From: CAVZCK01 sp963773735
Lineage (GTDB): Bacteria > Pseudomonadota > Alphaproteobacteria > Rhizobiales > Rhodomicrobiaceae
Direction: 5' to 3'
Length of the DNA stretch: 64,000 nucleotides
Assembly: GCA_963773735.1 (NCBI GenBank)
Contig: CAVZCK010000031.1
Coordinates: 62,001 to 126,000, forward strand
Shown piece after piece: positions 38,208-48,681 of this stretch. The notes below the pieces were generated by a model. The model was not told the origin of the DNA. It ran no database searches and was given only the letters and a program-made list of their open reading frames with translations. The position numbers and the translations under genes are program-made. Numbering within the stretch: position 1 is the stretch's first letter; every line of letters begins with the position of its first letter.

Positions 38208-40443
38208 ATGACCGCCGAGAGCACGTTAGAGACAATCAAAGGTCCTGATGGGTTCTCGGAGGCCCCCTTCTACATCACGGCGCGGGGACAGGCCACGCGC
38301 GCGCGCCGCACCTTGAAGCACGGCGACGCCTTCATGATCCTCGACAGCTATGGGGATATTGGCGCGTCATCGGGCGGACAGGATGGCCTGTTCCATTGCG
38401 ATACACGCTTTCTATCCTATTTTGAGATCGTTATCGACGGTTTGCAGCCTTTGCTGCTCGGTTCGAACGTCCGTGACGACAATTCGCTTCTGACCGTCGA
38501 GCTTACAAACCCCGACATCTTCGCCGAAGGCGAACTCGTCCTGCAAAAGGACACGGTCCATATCGAGCGGAATATCTTTCTCTGGCGCAACACCGCCTAT
38601 CAGCGCATGGCGCTGAAGAATTATGGCGCCATACCGGTGACTTTCCGGGCGACCGCCTATTTCGGCAGCGATTTTGCGGACATCTTCGAGATGCGCGGCG
38701 TGCGCCGTCCGCGCCGCGGCGTCGTGAACCGCCGGGTCGCCTCGCCGGATGCCGTCGTCATGACCTATATCGGCCTCGACAAGAAGGCCCGTCGCACGAA
38801 GGTGATGTTCGATCCGCCGCCGACCGAGATCAGCACCAATTCCGCCTCCTACAAGATCACCTTGCAGCCCGGTGAGGGAAAGGCCTTCTTTCTGACCGCT
38901 GGCTGCGAACAGCCGGCCGATGAAAGGCCCGCGCGGTTCCTGGCCGGCTTTCTCGCCGTGCGGCGTGAATTGCGGGCGCCGGCGCGGTCGGCGACGACCG
39001 TCGAGACCTCGAACGTCCTCTTCAACAACGCGCTCTGCCGGTCCATGGCCGACATGGCCATGCTGCTGACCGATACGCCGGAAGGCCAATATCCCTATGC
39101 CGGCATTCCCTGGTTCTCGACGACCTTCGGCCGGGATGGCCTGATCACCGCCATGCAGCTTCTGTGGTGCAATCCCTCGATTGCCAAGGGCGTCTTGCGG
39201 CGGCTCGCGCGGTATCAGGCAACCGAATACGACCCGGTGTCGGACGCACAGCCCGGCAAGATCCTGCATGAAATGCGGGGCGGGGAAATGGCCGCCATCG
39301 GTGAAGTTCCCTTCGAGCGCTACTATGGCAGCGTCGACTCCACACCGCTTTTTCTGGTGCTGCTCGGGCGTTATGTCGAGCGCACGGGCGACATGGACAC
39401 TCTGCGCGAGTTGTGGCCGGCCGCCGAAGCTGCGCTGCAATGGATCGACGGCCCGGGCGATCCGGACGGCGACGGCTTCGTCGAATATCAACGGGCAACG
39501 GAGGAAGGCCTCAGCAATCAGTGCTGGAAGGACTCCGCCGATTCGGTCTTCCACCGGGACGGCCGGCTCGCCAAAGGCCCGCTCGCCCTATGCGAGGTTC
39601 AGGGTTATGTCTTTGAGGCAAAAAAGCGTGCGGCCTTCTGCGCGCGGCTTCTCGGCCTTGATGACCATGCCCGGCAATTGGAGGGGGAAGCCGAGACGGC
39701 TCGCCGAACGGTTCGAGGAGAGCTTCTGGCTACCCGATCTCGACACCTATGCGCTCGCCCTTGATGGCGACAAGCAGCCTTGCCGCGTCCGCTCCTCGAA
39801 TGCCGGCCATTTGCTGTTCTCCGGCATTATCCGGCCCGATCGCGGAGCGATCGTCGCGACGGAATTGCTGCGCCCTCGCTTCTTCTCGGGCTGGGGCATC
39901 AGAACCATCGCCAAGGACGAGGTGCGCTATAATCCGATGTCCTATCACAATGGCTCGGTCTGGCCCCACGACAATGCGCTGATCGCGCTTGGCCTCGGCC
40001 GCTACGGCTTCGGGGACGGGGTGGACCGGGTGTTCGGGGGGCTGACGGACGCTGCATCCTATTTGGAGCTGAACCGGCTGCCGGAGCTGTTCTGCGGCTT
40101 CCAGCGCGCGAAGGGCCGTGGCCCGACACTTTATCCGGTCGCCTGCGCGCCTCAGGCCTGGGCAAGCGCCACGCCCTTCTCTCTCCTCGAAGCCGCTCTC
40201 GGCTTCGAATTCGATACCGGCGCGCGCGAGATCAGAATGCGCAATCCCCGCCTGCCAGCCTTCCTCGACGAGGTGCTGATCCGCGACCTGCGTCTTGGGG
40301 AATTGAGCGTCGATTTCGTGGTCAGGCGGCATGCCTCCGACGTTTCGGTGCAGCTTTTGAGAGGCGGCGACGATATTCGTGTCGCGGTCGTCTTCGGGGC
40401 CAGGCCGCAGACCGGCCTCACCTCAGACGATCTCACTCCTTGA
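38208..40443 (+). CDS. Amylo-alpha-1,6-glucosidase/glycogen debranching family, frameshifted
   Basis: N-terminal domain typical of the bacterial GDE family (FMILDSYGDIG, LFHCDTRFLSYFE), then the six-hairpin catalytic part with GIPWFSTTFGRDGLITAMQ and, after the break, YNPMSYHNGSVWPHDNALI. The frames join at about 39696: removing one A turns ETARRTV into RLAERFEESFWLPDLDTYAL. The corrected length is about 744 residues, normal for the family. Hydrolyses alpha-1,6 branches or related oligosaccharides; substrate is inferred. Its 3' end overlaps creA by 11 bases, tail to tail. Confidence 0.88.
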
Positions 40444-40939
40444 CCCAATCTGCGCAGCGTGGCGGCTCGCCGCTGCCCCAGGGCATGATCGGCACGGTCG
40501 ATGTTGAGTTCTCCGGGCTGCCCTCGATCAGCTTGTCGGTATAGACGACATAGACCAGCACATTGCGCTTGATGTCGCATCCGCGTACGATCCGCATCTT
40601 CTTGAAGAAGATCGAGCGCCGCTGACGGAAGACCTCCTCCCCCTGCTCGAATTTTTCCTTAAAGCTGATCGGTCCGACCTGCCGGCAGGCGAGGGACGCA
40701 TTCGAGAGCTGCTCGGCAAGACCAATCCAGCCGGTCCAGCCGCCTTTCTCCGGCACCGTAAAGTGACAGGCGACGCCGTCGACGACGGGGTCGTCGATCC
40801 CGTAGGTCGCAAGCTTGTGGTCGGGCGACAGAAATTTCCAAACGGTCGTCTTCTTGAAGATCAGGTCGGGCTGCTCTGCGGCCAGAGCAGCAGATGCGCC
40901 GATGAGGACAAGGAAAATCAATGTTCGAGCGGTGCGCAT
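40433..40939 (-). CDS. creA: CreA family protein
   Basis: A 168-residue exported protein of the CreA/YjjA family. It has a signal peptide (TLIFLVLIGASAALA), then conserved DPVVDGVACHFTVPEKGGW and CDIKRNVLVYVVYTDKLIEGSPENSTS. The function of the family is unknown; despite the name it is not a catabolite repressor. Start at the ATG at 40939. Convergent and overlapping with the debranching gene. Confidence 0.88.
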   Translation of the reverse strand: MRTARTLIFLVLIGASAALAAEQPDLIFKKTTVWKFLSPDHKLATYGIDDPVVDGVACHFTVPEKGGWTGWIGLAEQLSNASLACRQVGPISFKEKFEQGEEVFRQRRSIFFKKMRIVRGCDIKRNVLVYVVYTDKLIEGSPENSTSTVPIMPWGSGEPPRCADWVKE

Positions 40940-41280
40940 GGGGAGCCTTCGCGATGTTTGCCGGCATGAGAACACCGGAGATGCGCCGATTGATCCACGG
41001 AAGGCAATCGGCCGGCAAGCGCTTTCGCTTGATAACGCTTATCCTGCCGAACACCGTCCCCGGCCAATGCGCCGTACCCATATCGGCTAAGGGAATTTAG
41101 GCTGAAGCATATATGCGAAAGCGCACATGCGAATGCCAGCCGTCTGTGGTCTAATACCTCCCACGAATGACGGACGAGCCCCTAGATTTTGATCCCGGTC
41201 AAGGTTTGAGCTCAATATATCAGCTAGCGTTCAATTTGAACGCAGTTGCGTCATGTAATCCCCGCGTAATGGAGATGACA
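40940..41280. other. Spacer between creA and phasin-like gene
   Basis: About 340 bases. The phasin frame is open back to 41167, but those residues do not look like the family and no ribosome site precedes that ATG. A CATATATGCGAAAGCGCACATGCGAATG stretch near 41108-41133 contains short GCGA/GCGC repeats. No gene seen. Confidence 0.4.
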
Positions 41281-41715
41281 ATGGTAAGCCAGCCGCAAAG
41301 CGCGCCGCGCTTCGATTTCGATTTCGGCCCGGCCTTCAAGATGTATATGGAAAATCTCGAGAAATGGCGGAAGTCCTACGAGCAATTAGCGCAGGTTTCG
41401 CGCGTTCAGCCCGCATATACGGCGGAGGCCGTATCGCCGAATTACGATAAGGCCGTGGGCCAATGGCAGAAGACGGGTGAGGAGCTCGTCCGCCGCTTTG
41501 TCGAACAGCAGATCGAACTCTGCCGCTTTTTCGAGAAGCGCTGGGAGCAATATCTTAGCCTGTCGGACCAGCTCGCTCAATGCCGTTCCGCGATCGATTA
41601 CAGCCAGGCCCAGCTCGCTTTCATGAACCAGCTGGCAAGCGACTACGCTCGGGAGAGCGGCAAGTTCATGCAGCCGATGAACGAGTTGATGGCAGGCTGG
41701 ACGCGCGGCGAGTAA
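41281..41715 (+). CDS. Phasin-like helical protein upstream of phaC
   Basis: A 144-residue mostly helical protein (MENLEKWRKSYEQLAQVSRV, then long amphipathic helices rich in Gln/Glu/Arg). Composition, size and its place 163 bases before phaC support a PHB-granule-associated role (phasin_2-like or PHB-related protein), though no strict signature is seen. I start at the ATG at 41281, with GGAG seven bases upstream. An alternative start at 41269 is possible. Confidence 0.65.
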   Translation: MVSQPQSAPRFDFDFGPAFKMYMENLEKWRKSYEQLAQVSRVQPAYTAEAVSPNYDKAVGQWQKTGEELVRRFVEQQIELCRFFEKRWEQYLSLSDQLAQCRSAIDYSQAQLAFMNQLASDYARESGKFMQPMNELMAGWTRGE

Positions 41716-41878
41716 GCGCGGCGAGCGAACCCAGTCGCGACTGCCCGCCCCAAGTGGATCGGCATGATGGGGCGGCGAATGACAGCAACGGCAGACCTGC
41801 AACTCTGGGAAACGAGAGCTGCGGGTGTGTTGCTTGCTGTGCCTGTCGCACAAGATGGAGGCGCGCCGGACGAGCCCC

Positions 41879-43582
41879 ATGATCCCAGAAGCCAGAACCA
41901 TCGATCGCGTCTTCCACGCTCTATGGGCCAGCCAGACCGGCGGCATCTCTCCGCTCGCTTTATGGCTCGCCGGAATGGACTGGGCCCTTCATCTGGCGAC
42001 ATCACCGGGCAAGCAGATGGAGCTTGCGGCAACGGCCGGCCGCCTTGCCCTCGAATGGCAGCAATATGCGGCGAGCTGCGCTCTCGGAATAGGGGATGCC
42101 GAGCCTTGCGTGGAGCCGCCGGCATCGGACCGGCGCTTCAATGTGCCGGAGTGGCAGGATTGGCCCTTCAACGCCTTCTATCAGGCCTTCCTGCTCCAGC
42201 AGCAACTGCTCGATGAGGCGACGCGGTCGGTCCGCGGCGTCTCGCGGCAGAATGAGAATGTGGTCAATTTCTGCGCCCGCCAGCTTCTCGACATGCTGTC
42301 GCCGTCGAATTTTGCCTTCACCAATCCGGAGGTGATCAGGCGCACCGCGGAACAAGGCGGCGCCAACCTGGTCCGCGGCGGGCTCAATTTCATGGAAGAT
42401 GCGGGACGCTTCGTGCTTCACGAACCTCCGGCCGGCCTTGAAAATTTCCGCGTCGGCGAAACGCTCGCCGTTACGCCCGGCAAGGTCGTCTATCGCAACG
42501 ACCTGATCGAGCTCATCCAATATTCGCCGATGACGGCAGAGGCGCGCCCCGAACCGATCGTGATCTTTCCGGCTTGGATCATGAAATTTTACGTGCTCGA
42601 TCTTTCCCGGCACAATTCGCTCGTCCGGTTCCTCGTCGAGCAGGGTTTTACCGTGTTCATGGTGTCCTGGAAAAATCCGGACGCGAACTACCGCGATTAC
42701 GGGCTCGATCATTATCGCCGCCTAGGGGTGATGGCGGCGCTCGATACGGTCGGCCAGATCATTGCGAACACCAAGGTTCACGCCGTCGGATACTGCCTCG
42801 GCGGCACGCTGCTGGCGATGGCGGCGGCGGCAATGGCCCGTGACGGTGACGAGCGCCTCAAGACCATGACTCTGCTGGCGGCACAGACGGATTTCTCCGA
42901 GCCGGGCGAGCTTGAACTCTTCGTCAGCGAAGGTCAGGTCGCCTTCCTGGAGGACATGATGGAGGAATACGGATTCCTCGAAGGCCGCCAGATGGCTGCG
43001 ACGTTCCAGCTCATGCGCTCTAACGATCTCATCTGGTCGCGCTGGCTGCACGACTATCTGATCGGCGAGCGCCAGCCGGCCAACGATCTGATGGCGTGGA
43101 ACGCCGACGCCACCCGGATGCCCGCGCGGATGCACTCGGAATATCTCCGCGAGATCTTCCTGAAGAACAAATTGGCGCAGGGGCAATATATCGTCGGGGA
43201 TCGGCCGGTCACGGTGCGCGATATCCGCGTGCCGATTTTCTGCGTCGCCACCGAGTGGGACCATGTGGCGCCCTGGAGATCGGTCTATAAGCTCCGCCTT
43301 CTCGTCGACACGGATGTCGCCTTCGCTTTGACGAATGGCGGCCATAATGCGGGGATCGCCTCGGAGCCCGGCCACCGAAATCGCGTTTACAGGATCGCGA
43401 CCTCGCACCACGATGATCCCTATATCGGTCCGGATGCGTGGTTACGCGCGACCGCCGTCCGCGAAGGCACATGGTGGATCGCCTGGGTGGACTGGCTCAA
43501 GGCGCGATCGGGCGCGCCCGTTCCCGCGCGAAAAACCGCGGCAGGACTTGGTAACGCGCCCGGCAGCTATGTTTTCGAGTAA
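41879..43582 (+). CDS. phaC: Poly(3-hydroxyalkanoate) synthase, class I type
   Basis: Polymerises 3-hydroxyacyl-CoA into PHA granules. An N-terminal PhaC_N domain (VPEWQDWPFNAFYQAFLL) is followed by the alpha/beta core. The lipase-like box GYCLGGTLLA gives the catalytic Cys (about residue 320), with Asp in VATEWDHVAPWRS and His in LTNGGHNAGIAS. About 567 residues from the ATG at 41879. A few lines of evidence allow the upstream ATG at 41855 instead. phaA, phaB and phaR are not in the window. Two phasin-like genes lie within 8 kb. Confidence 0.92.
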   Translation: MIPEARTIDRVFHALWASQTGGISPLALWLAGMDWALHLATSPGKQMELAATAGRLALEWQQYAASCALGIGDAEPCVEPPASDRRFNVPEWQDWPFNAFYQAFLLQQQLLDEATRSVRGVSRQNENVVNFCARQLLDMLSPSNFAFTNPEVIRRTAEQGGANLVRGGLNFMEDAGRFVLHEPPAGLENFRVGETLAVTPGKVVYRNDLIELIQYSPMTAEARPEPIVIFPAWIMKFYVLDLSRHNSLVRFLVEQGFTVFMVSWKNPDANYRDYGLDHYRRLGVMAALDTVGQIIANTKVHAVGYCLGGTLLAMAAAAMARDGDERLKTMTLLAAQTDFSEPGELELFVSEGQVAFLEDMMEEYGFLEGRQMAATFQLMRSNDLIWSRWLHDYLIGERQPANDLMAWNADATRMPARMHSEYLREIFLKNKLAQGQYIVGDRPVTVRDIRVPIFCVATEWDHVAPWRSVYKLRLLVDTDVAFALTNGGHNAGIASEPGHRNRVYRIATSHHDDPYIGPDAWLRATAVREGTWWIAWVDWLKARSGAPVPARKTAAGLGNAPGSYVFE

Positions 43583-43617
43583 GCGCGCCTTTCAGAGCGC
43601 GGCGCCTGGCCGACCGT

Positions 43618-43818
43618 TCAGGTCTCATAGCCCCGGCTGTTGAGGCCGAGAACCGAATAGGCAGGGCACCAGCCGAACAACCCCGTCAGCAGCGGGATAA
43701 TGCCGATCCAGCCGACCCAATCGAGGCCGGTGCCGGGCCGGGTGATCGCAATGGCAAGCAGAATGATGCCCGCGAGCACCCGAAGAAAGCGGTCGGTAAG
43801 GCCAACATTCCGTCTCAT
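43618..43818 (-). CDS. DUF2892 (YgaP-like) membrane protein
   Basis: A 66-residue protein with two helices: MRRNVGLTDRFLRVLAGIIL and a second GWIGIIPLLTGLFGWCPAYS. The GWCPAYSVLG end with its Cys matches the YgaP-type transmembrane domain (DUF2892), often linked to rhodaneses or sulfur handling. GGAGG precedes the ATG at 43818. No rhodanese domain is attached or nearby. Confidence 0.85.
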   Translation of the reverse strand: MRRNVGLTDRFLRVLAGIILLAIAITRPGTGLDWVGWIGIIPLLTGLFGWCPAYSVLGLNSRGYET

Positions 43819-44011
43819 GAGCGTCCTCCCCTTCGGCACCCGGCCGGAACGCCGAATGCCACCTTCAATAATTTTACCATGATGCGCCAAAAGCACGGGT
43901 CTTCACTTTGATGGAAATCAAGTGGCGCCTGCGCCGAGAAGATTTGCGTTTCCACGCATCCGCGGGCCGATCAAGGCAAACCTGCTTAGTGCCGCAATGA
44001 GCGCGCTGGTG

Positions 44012-44437
44012 CTACGAGCGGGGCGGCGGCTTGGCGATCCAGCCCGCGTAGGTGAGCCAGAGACCGACCACGAGGAGGGCGCCGAAACCGATCCGCACAA
44101 TCGGCATCGCGCCCAGCGCACCGGCGGCGGCGTTCGCGATCAACTGCGGGGCGGCCAACAGCGCCACGCCGCGAAGCGCCAGGAACCAGCCGAAGAGAGA
44201 GATCAAAATCGCCGCCACGCCCGACCAATATTGGTGGTACGCGATGATCAGCAGTCCGCCGAACAGCAGCAGGCCGCCGGTTATCCACACCAGCGCCTGA
44301 TTGTCGAAGAATGCGGACAGGACCGCGCCCATATCCGGCGCACGCACCGCGATGATGCCGGGAACGATGATCAGGAACGGTCCGATAACGCGCGCGAACG
44401 CGCGGGTCCGGGCGGCGGATTCCGGCGTGGCGGGCAT
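44012..44437 (-). CDS. Four-helix membrane protein of unknown function
   Basis: A 141-residue inner-membrane protein with about four hydrophobic segments (VIGPFLIIVPGIIAV, LVWITGGLLLFGGLLIIAYH, GVAAILISLFGWFLALRGVA, GFGALLVVGLWLTYAGWI). GAAGGAGA lies upstream of the ATG at 44437. No family is recognised with confidence. It is transcribed toward the DUF2892 gene on the same strand. Confidence 0.65.
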   Translation of the reverse strand: MPATPESAARTRAFARVIGPFLIIVPGIIAVRAPDMGAVLSAFFDNQALVWITGGLLLFGGLLIIAYHQYWSGVAAILISLFGWFLALRGVALLAAPQLIANAAAGALGAMPIVRIGFGALLVVGLWLTYAGWIAKPPPRS

Positions 44438-44597
44438 GGCGTCTCCTTCTTCGCTTTGAGGGCCGTGCTCCTTGAATTCGGCGGTTTGCCGAATGCCCGC
44501 CTGCGCGGGCATTTCGAAAAGCGTTTTCGTCTCAGCCGATCATGCTCGACGCCGCAATGACCTGCGATCCGTGCATAGGCGGAGCGCAGCTGCTCAC

Positions 44598-45626
44598 CTA
44601 ATCCGCGACCGTCTTTTCTGCCTCCGTCAGCGTGGCCGCTTCCGGGAAGGTCGGATAAACGCCGGCATGCCGGCCCATCTGCTGCGTCAGCGCCAGCACG
44701 CAGTCGATATAGGGCGTATCGAGATCGACGATCCGGCCCATCTCCTGCACCGACGTCAGGAGCGCGTCGAGTTCCAGCGGTTTGCCGCGCTCCAGATCCT
44801 GCAGCATCGAGGTGCGGTGCGCGCCGACATTGGCCGCGCCATTGATGCGCCGCTCGATATCGACGCGGAAATGCACGCCGAGACGCCGGCCGATGCGCTC
44901 CGCCTCCAGCATCATATTGCGTGCCACCATCCGCGTGCCCGGATCGGTGGCGATGACATCGAGCGTTTCGCGCGTCAAGGCCGAGATCGGGTTGAAGCAG
45001 AGATTGCCCCAAAGCTTCAGCCAGATGTCGTTGCGGATTTCCGGATAGATGCGCGGTTTCAGCCCGGCCTTGGCGAAAATCTCTGCCAGCGCCTTCACCC
45101 GCTCGGTTTCCTTGCGGTTCGGCTCGCCGAAGCCGAAGGCATTGCCGTAAATATGCTTGATCACGCCCGGCTCTTTGATTTCCGTGGCGGGATAGACCGT
45201 ACAGCCGAGCACACGCTCCGGCCCGATGGTCCGCCATTGCCGGTCGCCCGGATCGACGCTTTCCAGCCGCAAATTCGCGTATTGGCCCTGGAGCCCGTAG
45301 AAATACCACCACGGCACCCCATTCTGCGCCGTGACCACGGCAGTCGACGGGCCGAGAAGCGGGGTCATCTGCTCCGCGGCTTCCCAGGCCTGGTGGGATT
45401 TCAGCGCGATGATGACGTAATCCTGCGGCCCAAGCTCTTGGGGATTGCTGGTCGCGGGCAGCTCGACGGTGTGCTCGCCGGCTTCGCCGATCAGCGTCAA
45501 GCCCTTCGCCTTGATCGCCGCCAGCTGCTCTCCGCGCGCAACAACCGAAACATTCGCGCCGCTTTGCTTAAGCATTACGGCGAGATAGCCGCCGATAGCG
45601 CCCGCTCCGAATATGCAGATCTTCAT
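44598..45626 (-). CDS. Ketopantoate reductase family (2-dehydropantoate 2-reductase-like)
   Basis: A 342-residue NADP-dependent dehydrogenase. CIFGAGAIGGYLAVMLKQSG is the Rossmann start. The catalytic Lys lies in WLKLWGNLCFNPISALTRET (family pattern K-x5-N), with the late QDLERGKPLELDAL block. PanE makes pantoate for CoA synthesis, but alphaproteobacteria have several paralogues of unknown substrate, so panE itself is not assured. Intact. Confidence 0.85.
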   Translation of the reverse strand: MKICIFGAGAIGGYLAVMLKQSGANVSVVARGEQLAAIKAKGLTLIGEAGEHTVELPATSNPQELGPQDYVIIALKSHQAWEAAEQMTPLLGPSTAVVTAQNGVPWWYFYGLQGQYANLRLESVDPGDRQWRTIGPERVLGCTVYPATEIKEPGVIKHIYGNAFGFGEPNRKETERVKALAEIFAKAGLKPRIYPEIRNDIWLKLWGNLCFNPISALTRETLDVIATDPGTRMVARNMMLEAERIGRRLGVHFRVDIERRINGAANVGAHRTSMLQDLERGKPLELDALLTSVQEMGRIVDLDTPYIDCVLALTQQMGRHAGVYPTFPEAATLTEAEKTVAD

Positions 45627-45746
45627 GTGTTTCTGAACCTCTTGATGGGCGTAACCTTCATCATCCGCCGCCAGACCCGCGGATCTACGTTCGTGGAATT
45701 AGAATGGCATTCCTTCGATAAAGACAAAAGCCGTTTATCGACAATC

Positions 45747-46319
45747 TTAACGCGTCTGAACTGACGTCAGCTCCGGATCATCTTTTTCCTGCAGGCGAAA
45801 GCCGCAGCATCGCGCGAATCGCAGGGTCAGGGCCTTGCGGCGCGCCGCGGCGAGGCGGTGTTCCGGCGCCTCGCGCATGACCTCGGCGCCGAAGCGGTCG
45901 GCGATAATGAGGCCGCAGTCCTCAGGGATCAGCTCGCGAGGAAAATCGGCGTTCACCGCGAAATAGAAGCGGTCACACCATTCGCGGTAATCCGGCCATT
46001 TCTGGTCGGAGCGAAAATCGGCCAGACAGGATTTGATTTCGACAATGGCGATACCGCCATGCGCCTCCAGCGCCATGAGATCGCAGCGCCGTCCGTCGGC
46101 GAGCGGCAGTTCGGCCAGCACCGCGCAATTCAACGCCCGGAAATGCCGGCTCACGCCGCGGGCGATTTCCGCAGCGACGCCCGCAAGCGACGCCATAACG
46201 AAGATGTGTTCAGCCGCGGCTTGCTCGACAACGGCTGTTGTTCCTATATTGTTCTCGTCTGCCGGCTGGATTCCGCCTTGTTTTGGAACGAAGTTGGTTG
46301 TCTGGGTCTTTTGTATCAT
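45747..46319 (-). CDS. mmcB: MmcB family DNA repair protein
   Basis: A PD-(D/E)xK-type nuclease-fold protein of alphaproteobacteria linked to DNA damage repair (LexA-controlled in Caulobacter). The active-site-like pair is visible as RRCDLMALEAHGGIAIVEIKS, then FRSDQKWPDYREWCDRFYFAV and PEDCGLIIADRFGAEVM. Residues 1-41 from the ATG at 46319 do not match the family, so the ATG at 46196 (MASLAGVAAEIARGVSRHF) may be the true start. Divergent from egtB, 24 bases apart. Confidence 0.85.
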   Translation of the reverse strand: MIQKTQTTNFVPKQGGIQPADENNIGTTAVVEQAAAEHIFVMASLAGVAAEIARGVSRHFRALNCAVLAELPLADGRRCDLMALEAHGGIAIVEIKSCLADFRSDQKWPDYREWCDRFYFAVNADFPRELIPEDCGLIIADRFGAEVMREAPEHRLAAARRKALTLRFARCCGFRLQEKDDPELTSVQTR

Positions 46320-46343
46320 TGTCCGTAGCGAAGTCAGGATGCC

Positions 46344-47649
46344 ATGCCGTTAGATGATTTCGGGCGGTCGGGGGCGCCAGCCGAAGGCTCCCTCGCCGGC
46401 CTTCGCGAACAGCTCCGCCGCACCAGGCAGACCTCGCTCTGGATCGCGGAGCCGCTCACCGAGGAAGATCAGATCGTGCAGGCCATGGAGGACGCCAGTC
46501 CGACGAAGTGGCACCTGGCGCACACGACCTGGTTCTTCGAAGAGATGGTGCTGAAGCCCTACGATCCCGCCTATCGCGTATTCGATGACCGTTTCGGCTA
46601 TTGCTTCAATTCCTACTACGAAACCGCCGGCCCGCGCCACCCCAGGCCGAAGCGCGGCCTGCTCACCCGGCCGCGCCATGACGAGGTAATTGGCTACCGC
46701 AGGCATATCGATGCGGCGCTGGATGCGTTTTTCAATCGCGGCGCAAACGGCCAGCCGCCCAGGGCATTGCGCCTCATCGAACTCGGCATCCATCACGAGC
46801 AGCAGCATCAGGAGCTGATGCTGACCGATTGCCTCGCGGCTTTCGCGGGCAATCCGCTGCGGCCGGCCTATCGCGAGGAAACGTCGTCGCCAAATGGGAC
46901 CACGCCAGCCGAGCCCCTGTGGATGGCGTTTGACGGCGGCATTTTTCCGGTCGGTCATGACGGCGAGGGCTTTGCCTTCGACAATGAAGGCCCGCACCAC
47001 GATCAGCTTATCCGGCCGTTCCGGCTGGCAAACCGTCTCGTCGCCAATGCCGAATGGCTCGCCTTCATGGAGGACGGCGGCTACGAGACGCCGACGCTCT
47101 GGCTGGCCGATGGCTGGGCGACGGTCCAGCCGCGAAGGCTGGGAGGCGCCGCTCTATTGGGAAATGCGCGACGGCGGCTGGCATCAGATGGGCTTGCGTG
47201 GCCTCAAGCCGGTCGATCCGGCCCGACCGGTCTGCCATGTCAGCTATTACGAGGCCGACGCATTCGCCCGCTGGGCCGGCAAGCGGCTGCCGACCGAATT
47301 TGAATGGGAGGTCGCTGCGGCGGCGGTCCCGCTCGACGGCAACATGCTGAGCCGGAAAACCTTGCGTCCCGAAGCCGCGGCGAGCGGCGAACGCGGCCTG
47401 CGGCAGATGATCGGCGACGTCTGGGAATGGACCGGCAGCGCCTATCTGCCCTATCCGGGCTTTAAGCCGGCTGAGGGCGCGGTCGGCGAATATAACGGCA
47501 AATTCATGTGCAATCAGTTCGTGCTCAAAGGGGGATCCTGCGTGACACCCGAAGGACATGTCCGGCGCACTTACCGCAATTTCTTCTATCCGCATCAGCG
47601 CTGGCAATTCACCGGATTGCGGCTTGCCGATGACGGGGCCGCCGCGTGA
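46344..47649 (+). CDS. egtB: Ergothioneine biosynthesis sulfoxide synthase EgtB, frameshifted
   Basis: Non-haem iron enzyme joining hercynine with cysteine or gamma-glutamylcysteine. N-terminal DinB-like domain: HLAHTTWFFEEMVL and IELGIHHEQQHQELM supply iron-ligand histidines. C-terminal FGE-sulfatase domain: CHVSYYEADAFARWAGKRLP and GDVWEWTGSAY. The frames join at about 47130, where one extra C must be removed (ATVQREGWEAPLYWEMRDGG). The corrected length is about 434 residues, normal. It overlaps egtD by GTGA, so the pair is coupled. No egtA or egtC is adjacent, suggesting direct use of cysteine; this is inference. Confidence 0.93.
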
Positions 47650-48623
47650 GGACCGCGGCTCGGCTCAGGACGGACGACATCCGCGGCGATTTTGCGGAAG
47701 CCGTTCTCGCTGGCTTGGGGGCGAAGCCGAAATCCATTCCGTCGCGGTTCTTTTACGACACGCGGGGGTCTGAGCTTTTCGAGCAGATCACCGAGCTTGA
47801 GGAATATTATCCGACGAGGGCGGAGATCGCGCTCCTGGAGAGCCATGCGGAGGAGATCGCGGCGCTTGTGGGCCCGAGCGTCTGCCTCATCGAATTCGGC
47901 TCCGGGTCGAGCCGCAAGACGGACCGGCTGATCGAGGCGCTGCCAGCTCTTGGCGGCTACGTACCGATCGACATATCGGACAGCGCTCTTGCCGGCGCCT
48001 CCGCGCGGTTGCGGACGCGATTTCCGCGCCTGCCGGTGACGCCGGTGCATGGCGACTTTAGCGGCGGCCTGCAATTGCCGAGAGCCGCGCGACCTTTGAA
48101 AAAATTAGGCTTTTTCCCCGGATCGACGATCGGCAACTTTACGCGGTCGGAGGCGCAAGATTTTCTGAGACGGTGCCGCGCCTTGCTCGGAGCGAAATCC
48201 GCTTTCGTGGTCGGCGTCGATCTGAAGAAGAGCACCAGCATCCTCTTGCCGGCCTATAATGACCGGCTGGGCGTGACGGCCGCCTTCAACCTCAATCTGC
48301 TCGAACGCATCAACCGCGAGCTCGGCGGCACCTTCGAGCCGGGCGGCTTCGCCCATGAAGCGATCTACAATGACGAGCACGGCCGGATCGAGATGCATAT
48401 CCGCAGCCTGTCGAACCAATCCATCGAGGTGCTTGGCGAGCTTTTCGACTTCGCCGAGGGCGAAACCATCCATACGGAGAATTCTCATAAATATACGGTT
48501 GAAGAATTTCAGGAGCTGGCGCGCGGCGCCGGCTGGCAGCCGCGTCAGGTCTGGACCGGCCAGGCGGGACTCTTCAGCGTTCACTATCTCGTGCCGATGG
48601 TCGCTTGCGCTGCCAGCGCCTAG
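47646..48623 (+). CDS. egtD: L-histidine N(alpha)-methyltransferase EgtD
   Basis: SAM-dependent trimethylation of histidine to hercynine, first step of ergothioneine synthesis. SRFFYDTRGSELFEQITELE and YYPTRAE are the N-terminal hallmarks. LIEFGSGSSRKTDRLIEAL is the SAM loop and FFPGSTIGNF follows. The gene starts with GTG at 47646 within the egtB stop (GTGA overlap). The 325 residues are intact. Confidence 0.95.
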   Translation: MRTAARLRTDDIRGDFAEAVLAGLGAKPKSIPSRFFYDTRGSELFEQITELEEYYPTRAEIALLESHAEEIAALVGPSVCLIEFGSGSSRKTDRLIEALPALGGYVPIDISDSALAGASARLRTRFPRLPVTPVHGDFSGGLQLPRAARPLKKLGFFPGSTIGNFTRSEAQDFLRRCRALLGAKSAFVVGVDLKKSTSILLPAYNDRLGVTAAFNLNLLERINRELGGTFEPGGFAHEAIYNDEHGRIEMHIRSLSNQSIEVLGELFDFAEGETIHTENSHKYTVEEFQELARGAGWQPRQVWTGQAGLFSVHYLVPMVACAASA

Positions 48624-48681
48624 CATCGATCCAAACGGAGGCTACAGCCGGAGTTTGGAAAAATTGATGCATAAGCAAAAA

